Positions 13,189 through 19,481 of a DNA stretch of 19,481 bases are shown here, piece after piece; position 1 is the stretch's first letter; every line of letters begins with the position of its first letter. The DNA comes from JAKAGZ01 sp964595355 (GTDB lineage Bacteria; Bacteroidota; Ignavibacteria; Ignavibacteriales; Ignavibacteriaceae), in NCBI GenBank assembly GCA_964595355.1, contig CAZQQD010000059.1:1-19481 (forward strand), given 5' to 3'. Under the pieces are notes generated by a model. It searched no databases. It was not told the origin of the DNA and saw only the letters and a program-made list of their open reading frames with translations. Position numbers and translations under genes: made by a program.

Positions 13189-14913
13189 ATGAAACTCAAG
13201 ATTTTTTCCTTTTTTCTTTTTTCTACGATTTTTGTTTCCCCTGTTTTATCACAGGAACCTTCGCATTATGACTGGGGAAAATTCACACGGGCAGACACCC
13301 TTCGAGGAATGTTAACTCCATTGAGAACCTGCTACGATGTAACTTACTATCATCCTGATATTAGAATAAATCCAGCGGATAGTACAATAAAAGGATCAAA
13401 TACAATAAGATTTAAAGTAGTTACACCTTTTCAAAAAATGCAGGTTGATCTTTTTCCTAATATGAATGTAGATAAAATTCTATTTGAGGATGGACAAAAA
13501 TGTAATTATTCAAGAGAATACGGCGCCGTGTTTATAACTCTACCCGAAAAACTTGAAAGGGGCGAACATCAAATTGTCTTTTATTATTCGGGAAGACCGC
13601 AGCTAGCTAAACGTCCACCTTGGGATGGTGGTTTTACCTGGACTCACGACAATGAAGGAAATCCCTGGGTTTGTGTTACATGCCAGGAAACTGGAGCAAG
13701 TCTCTGGTGGCCGAATAAAGATCACCAGTCAGAAGAAGCGGACAGTACATTGTTAAGTATAACCGTTCCCCCTGATCTTGAAGATATTTCAAACGGAAGA
13801 CTAAGAAGCGTAACAACTACCAAAGATGGATGGAAAACTTACAACTGGTTTATCTCTGCTCCAATCAACAATTATGATATGACAGTGAATATCGGAAAAT
13901 TTAAGCACTTTGGCGATACTTATACAAGCTCTGATGGTTCAAAACTAACTCTTGATTTTTATGTGCTTCCGGAAAATTATGAAAAAGCTAAAGTACAGTT
14001 TAAAGAAGCAAAAAATATGCTCAGATGTTTCGAAAAAGATTTTGGTAAATATCCTTTCTACAAGGACGGCTACAAATTAATAGATGCGCCTCACAATGGA
14101 ATGGAACATCAGAGCGCAGTTGCTTACGGAAACCATTACTGGAAGGGTTATGTCGGTAGAGCTTCATCTAAAGTCGGATTAAAATTTGATTTTATAATTA
14201 TTCACGAAAGTGCCCACGAATGGTGGGGAAACAGTGTAACTGCAAAAGATGTTGCTGATATGTGGATCCACGAAAGCTTCGGCGCATATGCTGAAGCTCT
14301 ATATGTAGAATGCAATTGGGGACGTAAAGCCTCCCTTAAATATATAAATGCAAAAAAACAAGGTGTACATAACCTCAGACCGATCATCGGCCCTTATAAC
14401 GTAAATCATTCAGGCGATGGAGATATGTACAACAAAGGTCAATTAGTTTTAAACACGCTCCGCGATGTTATTAATAATGATTCACTCTGGTTTTCTATTC
14501 TTCGTGGAATTCAGAGAACTTATTATCATAAAATAGTAACCGCTGACGATATAACTAATTATATAAACGAGAAAACCGGTACAAATTATGATTATTTCTT
14601 CGATCAATATTTAAGATATCCGGACATTCCGGAGTTCCAGGCATTTGTAACTGAAAAAGGACATAAAACAGTTGTAATGTACAGATGGAATGCAGACATA
14701 GGTGATTTTCATATGCCAATAAAAATAACAACTGCAAAAGATAGATATGAATTCATTTATCCAACCACAAAATTACAAATGCTCAAATTAAAAGATCTCG
14801 ATCCATGGGATTTCAAAGTAGCTGAAGATCTTTTTTATTGTAAAACAAGTATTAGACGGGGCTATGTAGATCCGAACAGCACAATACAAATTGACAGAAT
14901 ATTCGGGAGATAA
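13189..14913 (+). CDS. Secreted M1 family aminopeptidase
   Basis: A 574-residue zinc metallopeptidase with a signal peptide (hydrophobic residues 5-20, ending near VLSQ). The zinc site HESAH-x18-E is complete: His339, His343 and Glu362, with Glu340 as general base. The substrate N-terminus motif, usually GxMEN, is GMEH at 304-307, a variant I recall from other FCB M1 enzymes. Tyr414 in GDMYNKGQ is the probable transition-state Tyr. The protein is short for M1: it has the N-terminal beta domain and catalytic domain but little of the C-terminal helical domain of 850-residue forms. It should cleave N-terminal residues from peptides outside the cytoplasm. A DPP4-type peptidase follows 32 bp later, so the two are probably co-expressed. 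Confidence 0.93.
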   Translation: MKLKIFSFFLFSTIFVSPVLSQEPSHYDWGKFTRADTLRGMLTPLRTCYDVTYYHPDIRINPADSTIKGSNTIRFKVVTPFQKMQVDLFPNMNVDKILFEDGQKCNYSREYGAVFITLPEKLERGEHQIVFYYSGRPQLAKRPPWDGGFTWTHDNEGNPWVCVTCQETGASLWWPNKDHQSEEADSTLLSITVPPDLEDISNGRLRSVTTTKDGWKTYNWFISAPINNYDMTVNIGKFKHFGDTYTSSDGSKLTLDFYVLPENYEKAKVQFKEAKNMLRCFEKDFGKYPFYKDGYKLIDAPHNGMEHQSAVAYGNHYWKGYVGRASSKVGLKFDFIIIHESAHEWWGNSVTAKDVADMWIHESFGAYAEALYVECNWGRKASLKYINAKKQGVHNLRPIIGPYNVNHSGDGDMYNKGQLVLNTLRDVINNDSLWFSILRGIQRTYYHKIVTADDITNYINEKTGTNYDYFFDQYLRYPDIPEFQAFVTEKGHKTVVMYRWNADIGDFHMPIKITTAKDRYEFIYPTTKLQMLKLKDLDPWDFKVAEDLFYCKTSIRRGYVDPNSTIQIDRIFGR

Positions 14914-14945
14914 ATAATTATAATTAACAACATCTTGGAATACAA

Positions 14946-17198
14946 ATGAAAAAGCTATTAACACTCTTTATAATTGTGATTTTATTCATACCAGCATTAA
15001 AATCACAGACAGAAGATAAAAGCCTCCTTACAATTGACCGTATCTTTAATTCAAAAGAATTTTCAAGTCAATGGTTTGGTCCGGCAAGGTGGATCGACAG
15101 CGATAAAAGCTATACTACACTTGAGCAGTCAAAAGACTTTAAAGGCGCAAGAGACATTGTAAAATTCGATCCCGAAACAGGGAAAAGTGAAATACTTGTT
15201 GATGCAAAACACTTAATTCCTGAGGGCGAAAAAGAACCACTGCGAATTGCAAATTACAACTGGTCACAAGACGGAAAAAAATTGTTGATTTACACTAACA
15301 CAAAAAGAGTATGGAGAAGAAATACAAAGGGCGATTACTGGGTTTTTGATCTCGATACCTGGAATATGCAGAAAATGGGCGGAAAAGAGGCAAAGCCCTC
15401 AACACTGATGTTTGCCAAATTTTCTCCCGACGGCAAAAAAATAGCTTACGTAAGAGAACATAATGTGTACTCAGAAGATATTGCAACAGGAAAAATCACT
15501 CAACTTACCTTTGATGGAACCGATAAAATAATTAATGGTACATTCGACTGGGTATACGAGGAAGAGCTTGACGACCGTGATGGGTTCAGGTGGAGCCCGG
15601 ACAGCAAATCAATCGCTTTCTGGCACCTTGATTCAAGACCAGTTTCTATTTTTTATTTGATCAACAATACTGATTCGCTTTATCCATTTTTAAAACCAAT
15701 TCCATATCCAAAAGTAGGACAGGAAAATTCGATCTGTAAAGTAGGCGTTGTAAACGCCGATGGAGGAAAAACGACCTGGATGAATGTACCTGGAGATCCA
15801 CAGAATCATTACATTGCCAGAATGGACTGGGCTGATAACTCAGATGAATTAGTAATTCAACAATTAAACAGACAGGAAAACACTGACCTGTTGATGATGT
15901 GTAATGCAAAAAGCGGCGATGTTAAAACAATTCTCATTGAAAAAGATTCAGCCTGGGTAGATGTAGTGAATGATTTTATGTGGCTGAATAATGGAAAAGA
16001 ATTTACGTGGGTAAGTGAAAGAGATGGATGGAGACATATTTATATTTTCTCACGAGACGGACAAACAAAACGGCTTGTAACACCAGATGCATTTGATGTA
16101 ATAAATATTGTTAAAATTGATAACAAAGGCGGATACATTTATTTTATTGCATCACCCGATAATGCTGGCCAGCGTTATTTGTACAGAGTAAATATAAGCG
16201 GAACTCCTCACGAAGAAAGATTAACTCCCGAATCACACGTAGGAACCAACGGTTATCAAATATCTGAAACTGCTAAATATGCTTTTCATTATTATTCAAA
16301 CTTTGAAGCTCCGCTTACTACTGACTTAATAAGCCTTCCTGACCATAAAATTATACGTACACTGGTCGATAATAAAGAGCTAAAAGAAAAAGTTGATGCA
16401 CTCAAAAAAACACCCGTGGAATTTTTCAAAGTAAAAACCAAAGATAATATTACACTGGACGGATGGATGATGAAACCATACAATTTTGATTCTTCAAAGA
16501 AATACCCCGTTTTATTTTATGTCTATAGCGAACCGGCAGGTCAAACGGTGCTTGACAGATGGGGGGGAGCAGGTTATTTATGGCATTTAATGCTGACTCA
16601 AAAAGGATATATAGTAGTTAGTGTTGATAACCGTGGGACTCCGGCACCGCGTGGAAGAGAATGGAGGAAATCCATTTATGAAAAAATCGGAATTTTAAAT
16701 TCACACGATCAGTCTGAAGCTGCTAAAGCAATATTCAAAAAATATAATTTTATAGATACCGACAGGGTTGGTGTTTGGGGCTGGAGCGGCGGTGGTTCTG
16801 AAACACTCAATTTAATGTTTCGTTACCCGGATATCTATAAAACGGGTATGTCTGTTGCACCCGTTAGCACCGAATGGCTCTATGATGATATTTACCAGGA
16901 GAGATATATGAATCTTTGGGACCTCAACAAAGACAACTACATAGAAGGTTCACCGATCACTTATGCAAAGGATTTAAAAGGTAATCTGCTTATAGTTCAT
17001 GGTACCGGTGATGACAACGTCCATTTCCAGGGAACTGAACGCTTGATAAACGAACTTATAAAACAGAATAAAATGTTCACAATTATGATATATCCTAACA
17101 GAACACACGGAATTTATGAAGGCGAAAACACGAGCAGGCATTTGAGAGAAGTTTTAACAAATTATCTTGAAACTCATTTACCGGCTGGTGGAAGGTAA
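14946..17198 (+). CDS. DPP4-type dipeptidyl peptidase, S9 family, secreted
   Basis: A 750-residue serine peptidase with a signal peptide (about residues 1-20, MKKLLTLFIIVILFIPALKS). A beta-propeller fills the first 480 residues or so. It carries WVYEEEL with Glu205 and Glu206, the pair that in DPP4 holds the substrate amino group and limits cleavage to dipeptides. The alpha/beta hydrolase domain has the triad Ser614 in GWSGGGS, Asp689 in HGTGDDNVHFQ and His721 in NRTHGIYEG. It is therefore expected to release X-Pro or X-Ala dipeptides in the periplasm or outside. The nucleophile elbow reads GWSGGG where DPP4 enzymes usually have GWSYGG. It follows the M1 gene by 32 bp, with only a weak ribosome site. 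Confidence 0.94.
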   Translation: MKKLLTLFIIVILFIPALKSQTEDKSLLTIDRIFNSKEFSSQWFGPARWIDSDKSYTTLEQSKDFKGARDIVKFDPETGKSEILVDAKHLIPEGEKEPLRIANYNWSQDGKKLLIYTNTKRVWRRNTKGDYWVFDLDTWNMQKMGGKEAKPSTLMFAKFSPDGKKIAYVREHNVYSEDIATGKITQLTFDGTDKIINGTFDWVYEEELDDRDGFRWSPDSKSIAFWHLDSRPVSIFYLINNTDSLYPFLKPIPYPKVGQENSICKVGVVNADGGKTTWMNVPGDPQNHYIARMDWADNSDELVIQQLNRQENTDLLMMCNAKSGDVKTILIEKDSAWVDVVNDFMWLNNGKEFTWVSERDGWRHIYIFSRDGQTKRLVTPDAFDVINIVKIDNKGGYIYFIASPDNAGQRYLYRVNISGTPHEERLTPESHVGTNGYQISETAKYAFHYYSNFEAPLTTDLISLPDHKIIRTLVDNKELKEKVDALKKTPVEFFKVKTKDNITLDGWMMKPYNFDSSKKYPVLFYVYSEPAGQTVLDRWGGAGYLWHLMLTQKGYIVVSVDNRGTPAPRGREWRKSIYEKIGILNSHDQSEAAKAIFKKYNFIDTDRVGVWGWSGGGSETLNLMFRYPDIYKTGMSVAPVSTEWLYDDIYQERYMNLWDLNKDNYIEGSPITYAKDLKGNLLIVHGTGDDNVHFQGTERLINELIKQNKMFTIMIYPNRTHGIYEGENTSRHLREVLTNYLETHLPAGGR

Positions 17199-17280
17199 TT
17201 AATAGTGTTGTTGCAGAGCTGCTATTTTATAGCAAAAAAGACTAAAGAACAACTCTGCAGCTTATTATTAAACTTTTTTT
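17199..17280 (+). terminator. Probable terminator region after the peptidase pair
   Basis: GCAGAG (17213-17218) pairs with CTCTGC (17253-17258). An outer TTAATA (17199-17204) can pair with TATTAA (17266-17271). The long loop contains a second hairpin, GCTAT/ATAGC (17221-17225 with 17229-17233). A run of seven Ts follows at 17274-17280. The form is unusual, with a long structured loop, but position and T run fit transcription termination after the S9 gene. Confidence 0.5.
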
Positions 17281-17292
17281 GAAAATCTTAAA

Positions 17293-18165
17293 ATGCGAAA
17301 CACAAAATCCTTTTACTTGTTAACAATATTTCTTATTTCTTTTTTACCCTCAGTAATTTACAGTTGTCAAAGCGAGGGTACTTCCGACACGTCAGGAACA
17401 AATGAATATTTAACTAAACGGCCTGTTCAAATTGATTTTGATAAAGATAGTATTATTTTCAGTTTTAGTGACACAGATGGCCAAAATATTCTAACAATTG
17501 ATGATTCCCTGCCCGACCCAAATATATATACCAAAACTATTTCTACTGACGGATCGCTGATTCCTGTTACTTTTACAACAAAAAAAAGAGGAACAAAAGG
17601 AAAAGATTTTCGAAAGACATATTATAACTTTTCTAATTGTGGTGGTTATCTTTTCAAATGTAAAAATAAAAAAGTTGATTTTGACAGAACAATTCTTTTG
17701 ATATCAGATAAATTTTTATCTAACAGAAAATTCCTTGGAATTCCTTCACCAGAGACAAAACCTTTGAATAAAGTTATAGCAGACACTCTTCAGGAAATAA
17801 AGCATAGAAAAATAAAAAGTTCATTTCCGCTCGTTAAGCTTGGGAAAGATGCAGCCTTGTATATTGTAAATTTTGAAGTTGTAAATGATACTGCTATGTA
17901 TTCGCTTGTGCTTGTGAAACCGAACAAGCTTGCATTCCAGGACAATTATGCCAAATATGAGCCGGACGGGACATGGAGAGTTGACGACGGGGGGATTATA
18001 GATCCGTCTGCATTCCAAGTGCTTGCACAATTTAGTTCTGAACATAGAATTGAGTTTGTACTCGACTGGATAGGTACCGAGGGTTATTTTACCCAATATA
18101 TAATTGAAAACGGCAATCAGCTTGAAATGGTAAAAAACGGCTACCGTTATGCAGCTCCGCAATAA
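17293..18165 (+). CDS. Unrecognised secreted lipoprotein
   Basis: A 290-residue protein. An N-terminal lipoprotein signal (hydrophobic residues 8-22) ends at Cys25 in VIYSC, followed by a Ser/Thr/Gly linker. The rest is polar and probably mostly beta, rich in Lys, Asp and Asn. Two further Cys lie in FSNCGGYLFKCKNKK. The C-terminus (DGTWRVDDGGIIDPSAFQ, then FVLDWIGTEGYFTQYIIENG) shows no enzyme motif I know. It starts without a visible Shine-Dalgarno site just after the T run of the preceding terminator, and its stop lies 3 bp from the stop of the convergent oxidoreductase gene. It is likely a membrane-anchored periplasmic protein of unknown function. Confidence 0.8.
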   Translation: MRNTKSFYLLTIFLISFLPSVIYSCQSEGTSDTSGTNEYLTKRPVQIDFDKDSIIFSFSDTDGQNILTIDDSLPDPNIYTKTISTDGSLIPVTFTTKKRGTKGKDFRKTYYNFSNCGGYLFKCKNKKVDFDRTILLISDKFLSNRKFLGIPSPETKPLNKVIADTLQEIKHRKIKSSFPLVKLGKDAALYIVNFEVVNDTAMYSLVLVKPNKLAFQDNYAKYEPDGTWRVDDGGIIDPSAFQVLAQFSSEHRIEFVLDWIGTEGYFTQYIIENGNQLEMVKNGYRYAAPQ

Positions 18166-18168
18166 TTT

Positions 18169-18837
18169 TTACTTTTCAAAAGTAACTGAATCCGGTTTCG
18201 CTCCTAGTTTCATTAATGCACCGTTTATATCCTGCACAAACTGATCCGGTCCGCATACATAGAAATTCTGATTAAAATCTAAAATGTTTTCTTTCAAAAA
18301 CGACTCATCAATTTTTCTGTTGTCATACATATCGTTTTTTTCACGAGTAAGTGTGTTATAAAATTTATTGCCGAGCATTTTTTCAAATTCTTCTTTCAGG
18401 ATAATATCCTGTTCAGTTTTATTTGAATATATCAATCTGTTTCCTCCAAGCTTATTATCTTTTTGAAGCTGCCTGAAGATGGCAATAAAAGGAGTAACGC
18501 CTGCACCACCAGCAATAAAAACCCCCGGCCCTTTGTAACTTATTGCGCCCCAGACGTCGTGAAGAATCAATTCATCCTCTGCTTTGAGGTTCCCAAGTTC
18601 ATCAGTTACACCGTGACGCTCAGGATAAATTTTAATTGTAAACTCCAGGTCTTTCCATTCATTTAATCCTGTAAATGTAAATGGTCGATTTTCATTTTTT
18701 AATTCCGGTTTATTTATTGCAGCTTCTGTGGCCTGTCCGGGAGTAAATTTATAACCAGCGGGTTTTTCAACCGTAAATCTTCTTACATCGTGGGTTACCT
18801 CTTCGACTTTCAAAATTTTTACGATATGCTCTTCCAT
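18169..18837 (-). CDS. FNR-type FAD/NAD(P)H oxidoreductase
   Basis: A 222-residue ferredoxin-NADP reductase-like flavoprotein. The FAD-binding barrel has RPFTFTG at 51-57 (the R-x-Y/F-S/T motif that grips the flavin). The nucleotide-binding half has GVFIAGGAGVTPF at 105-117 and YVCGPDQF at 193-200. There is no [2Fe-2S] domain, haem domain or signal peptide, so it is a bare cytosolic reductase module that must pass electrons to a separate protein: a ferredoxin, flavodoxin or small haem or iron protein. The Cys in the CGPD motif is the usual hydride-transfer neighbour. The partner is not in the window. It is divergent from hemH across 148 bp. A TAAATTTG box lies 22 bp upstream. Confidence 0.9.
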   Translation of the reverse strand: MEEHIVKILKVEEVTHDVRRFTVEKPAGYKFTPGQATEAAINKPELKNENRPFTFTGLNEWKDLEFTIKIYPERHGVTDELGNLKAEDELILHDVWGAISYKGPGVFIAGGAGVTPFIAIFRQLQKDNKLGGNRLIYSNKTEQDIILKEEFEKMLGNKFYNTLTREKNDMYDNRKIDESFLKENILDFNQNFYVCGPDQFVQDINGALMKLGAKPDSVTFEK

Positions 18838-18859
18838 AAAATTCCTTGTTTTGTTAAAG

Positions 18860-18867
18860 CAAATTTA
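18860..18867 (-). promoter_or_regulatory. Candidate -7 box for the FNR-like gene
   Basis: Read on the minus strand, TAAATTTG matches TAnnTTTG exactly and ends 22 bp before the start codon. I found no TTG at the right distance upstream, so this is half a promoter at best. Confidence 0.3.
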
Positions 18868-18904
18868 TATATAAAGTTAACTTCTTAAATTTAAAATGCA
18901 AATG

Positions 18905-18930
18905 TATCTATAGATAACCCTATAGGTTAA
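18905..18930. promoter_or_regulatory. Paired CTATAG dyads in the FNR-hemH divergent gap
   Basis: TATCTATAGATA (18905-18916) is a perfect 12-bp palindrome. CCTATAGG (18919-18926) is a second palindrome whose centre lies 12 bp further on. The two also read as direct repeats beginning CTATAG at 18908 and 18920. They sit between the two divergent start codons and overlap where a -33 element for hemH would fall, so a regulator binding site is plausible. The regulator is unknown. Confidence 0.45.
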
Positions 18931-18950
18931 AAATTTAAGATAAAAATACA

Positions 18951-18958
18951 TATCTTTG
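18951..18958 (+). promoter_or_regulatory. Candidate -7 promoter box for hemH
   Basis: TATCTTTG is an exact match to the Bacteroidota -7 consensus TAnnTTTG, 27 bp before the hemH start codon. No TTG is present about 19 bp upstream; instead the CTATAG dyads occupy that region, which would suit a promoter controlled by a bound regulator. Confidence 0.45.
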
Positions 18959-18985
18959 AGTAAATCATTTCAAAAAAAAACTAAT

Positions 18986-19481
18986 ATGGGCGCAAAAACC
19001 GGAGTTTTACTTATTCAACTTGGTACGCCGGACAGTCCCTCTGTGCCGGATGTTAGAAAATATTTAAGAGAATTTTTAAGTGATGCAAGGGTAATTGATA
19101 TTTCGTGGCTTGGGAGAACTTTGCTTGTTAATCTTATAATAGCGCCTTTCCGTGCATTCAAATCCGCAAAAATTTACCGGCAGTTATGGACGGAAAACGG
19201 AAGTCCGCTTCTCTATTACAGCGAAAACCTGAAAAATAAATTGCAAAAAATAATCGGTGACGATTTTGAAATTGAACTGGCAATGAGATACCAGAGTCCT
19301 TCAATGGAATCGGTTTTGGAAAGAATGAGAAAGAAAAATTATCACAGGATAATTATTCTGCCATTATTTCCGCAATATGCTTCGGCAACTAACGGCTCTG
19401 CAATTGATAAAGCAATGAAAATTATCAGGAAGTGGTGGGTTATTCCGGATATAAAAATTATCAGCCAGTTTTATGATGATG
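18986..19481 (+). CDS. hemH: Ferrochelatase, N-terminal half (cut by window end)
   Basis: 165 codons are visible, about half of a usual 320-350 residue ferrochelatase, the enzyme that inserts ferrous iron into protoporphyrin IX (coproporphyrin III in some lineages) in the last steps of haem synthesis. The N-terminus TGVLLIQLGTPDSPSVPDVR, then KYLREFLSDARVID, the segment NGSPLLYYSENL and PLFPQYASATNGSAID are characteristic. The usual NLGTP reads QLGTP here. The catalytic His and Glu residues lie beyond the window. The start is the ATG after an A-rich stretch, without a clear Shine-Dalgarno site. Haem made here would supply c-type cytochromes such as the one at 1097-1690. Confidence 0.95.
   Translation, partial: MGAKTGVLLIQLGTPDSPSVPDVRKYLREFLSDARVIDISWLGRTLLVNLIIAPFRAFKSAKIYRQLWTENGSPLLYYSENLKNKLQKIIGDDFEIELAMRYQSPSMESVLERMRKKNYHRIIILPLFPQYASATNGSAIDKAMKIIRKWWVIPDIKIISQFYDD

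Noticed and set aside
17821..18162. Open frame of 113 codons on the minus strand
   Set aside because: It lies wholly antisense to the lipoprotein gene and shows the Cys/Arg/His-rich composition of a shadow frame.
18169..18185. TTACTTTT-C-AAAAGTAA palindrome at the junction of two convergent genes
   Set aside because: It is perfect but AT-rich, with only a one-base centre, and overlaps the last codons of the oxidoreductase gene. It is too weak to call a bidirectional terminator.
1..19481. Defence island, prophage, insertion sequence or CRISPR array
   Set aside because: No transposase, integrase, nuclease, phage structural gene, terminal inverted repeats or regularly spaced repeats were seen, and composition is even across the window.

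Overview
The window is AT-rich bacterial DNA that reads as chromosomal sequence from the Bacteroidota/Ignavibacteriota side of the FCB group. Three things suggest this. Several genes have promoter-like boxes resembling the Bacteroidota -7 consensus TAnnTTTG. Family choices are typical of that group: large FtsX/MacB-type permeases, secreted M1 and DPP4-type peptidases, DUF1684 lipoproteins and a YfiT-like DinB protein. Many genes also carry clear AGGAG-type Shine-Dalgarno sites, which are rare in Bacteroidia and fit Ignavibacteria better. The taxonomic call is an inference, not a search result. No IS element, phage gene, CRISPR array, rRNA or tRNA was seen.

Layout. Positions 1-919 hold two tandem paralogous genes (the first cut by the window edge), which I tentatively assign to the tubby C-terminal/LURP-one fold, followed by a small ribbon-helix-helix protein. 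Next come a monohaem cytochrome c lipoprotein (1097-1690) with a strong terminator, and an FtsX/MacB-type permease (1808-4165) with no ATPase gene beside it. A 246-bp leader with three hairpins precedes an etfB-etfA-acyl-CoA dehydrogenase-small protein operon (4412-8292). The two Etf subunits look like the clostridial, electron-bifurcating class. On the minus strand are a putative heavy-metal/manganese exporter and a GNAT acetyltransferase. These are followed by a lipoprotein MsrA (+), a DUF1684 lipoprotein (-), a DinB/YfiT-like protein (+) and a YdjM-like membrane protein (+).

Positions 13189-17198 encode two exported peptidases in tandem, an M1 aminopeptidase and a DPP4-type S9 dipeptidyl peptidase, which together suit periplasmic or surface breakdown of peptides. 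An unrecognised lipoprotein (17293-18165) follows and converges with an FNR-type NAD(P)H flavin oxidoreductase. That gene is divergent from ferrochelatase hemH, which runs off the right edge.

Overall this looks like housekeeping and lifestyle DNA of a peptide- and fatty-acid-using heterotroph rather than a defence or mobile island. The points most worth following are the bifurcating-type EtfBA/long-form acyl-CoA dehydrogenase operon with its small fourth protein, its structured leader, the tandem paralogues with the RHH partner, and the CTATAG dyads between the FNR-like gene and hemH.
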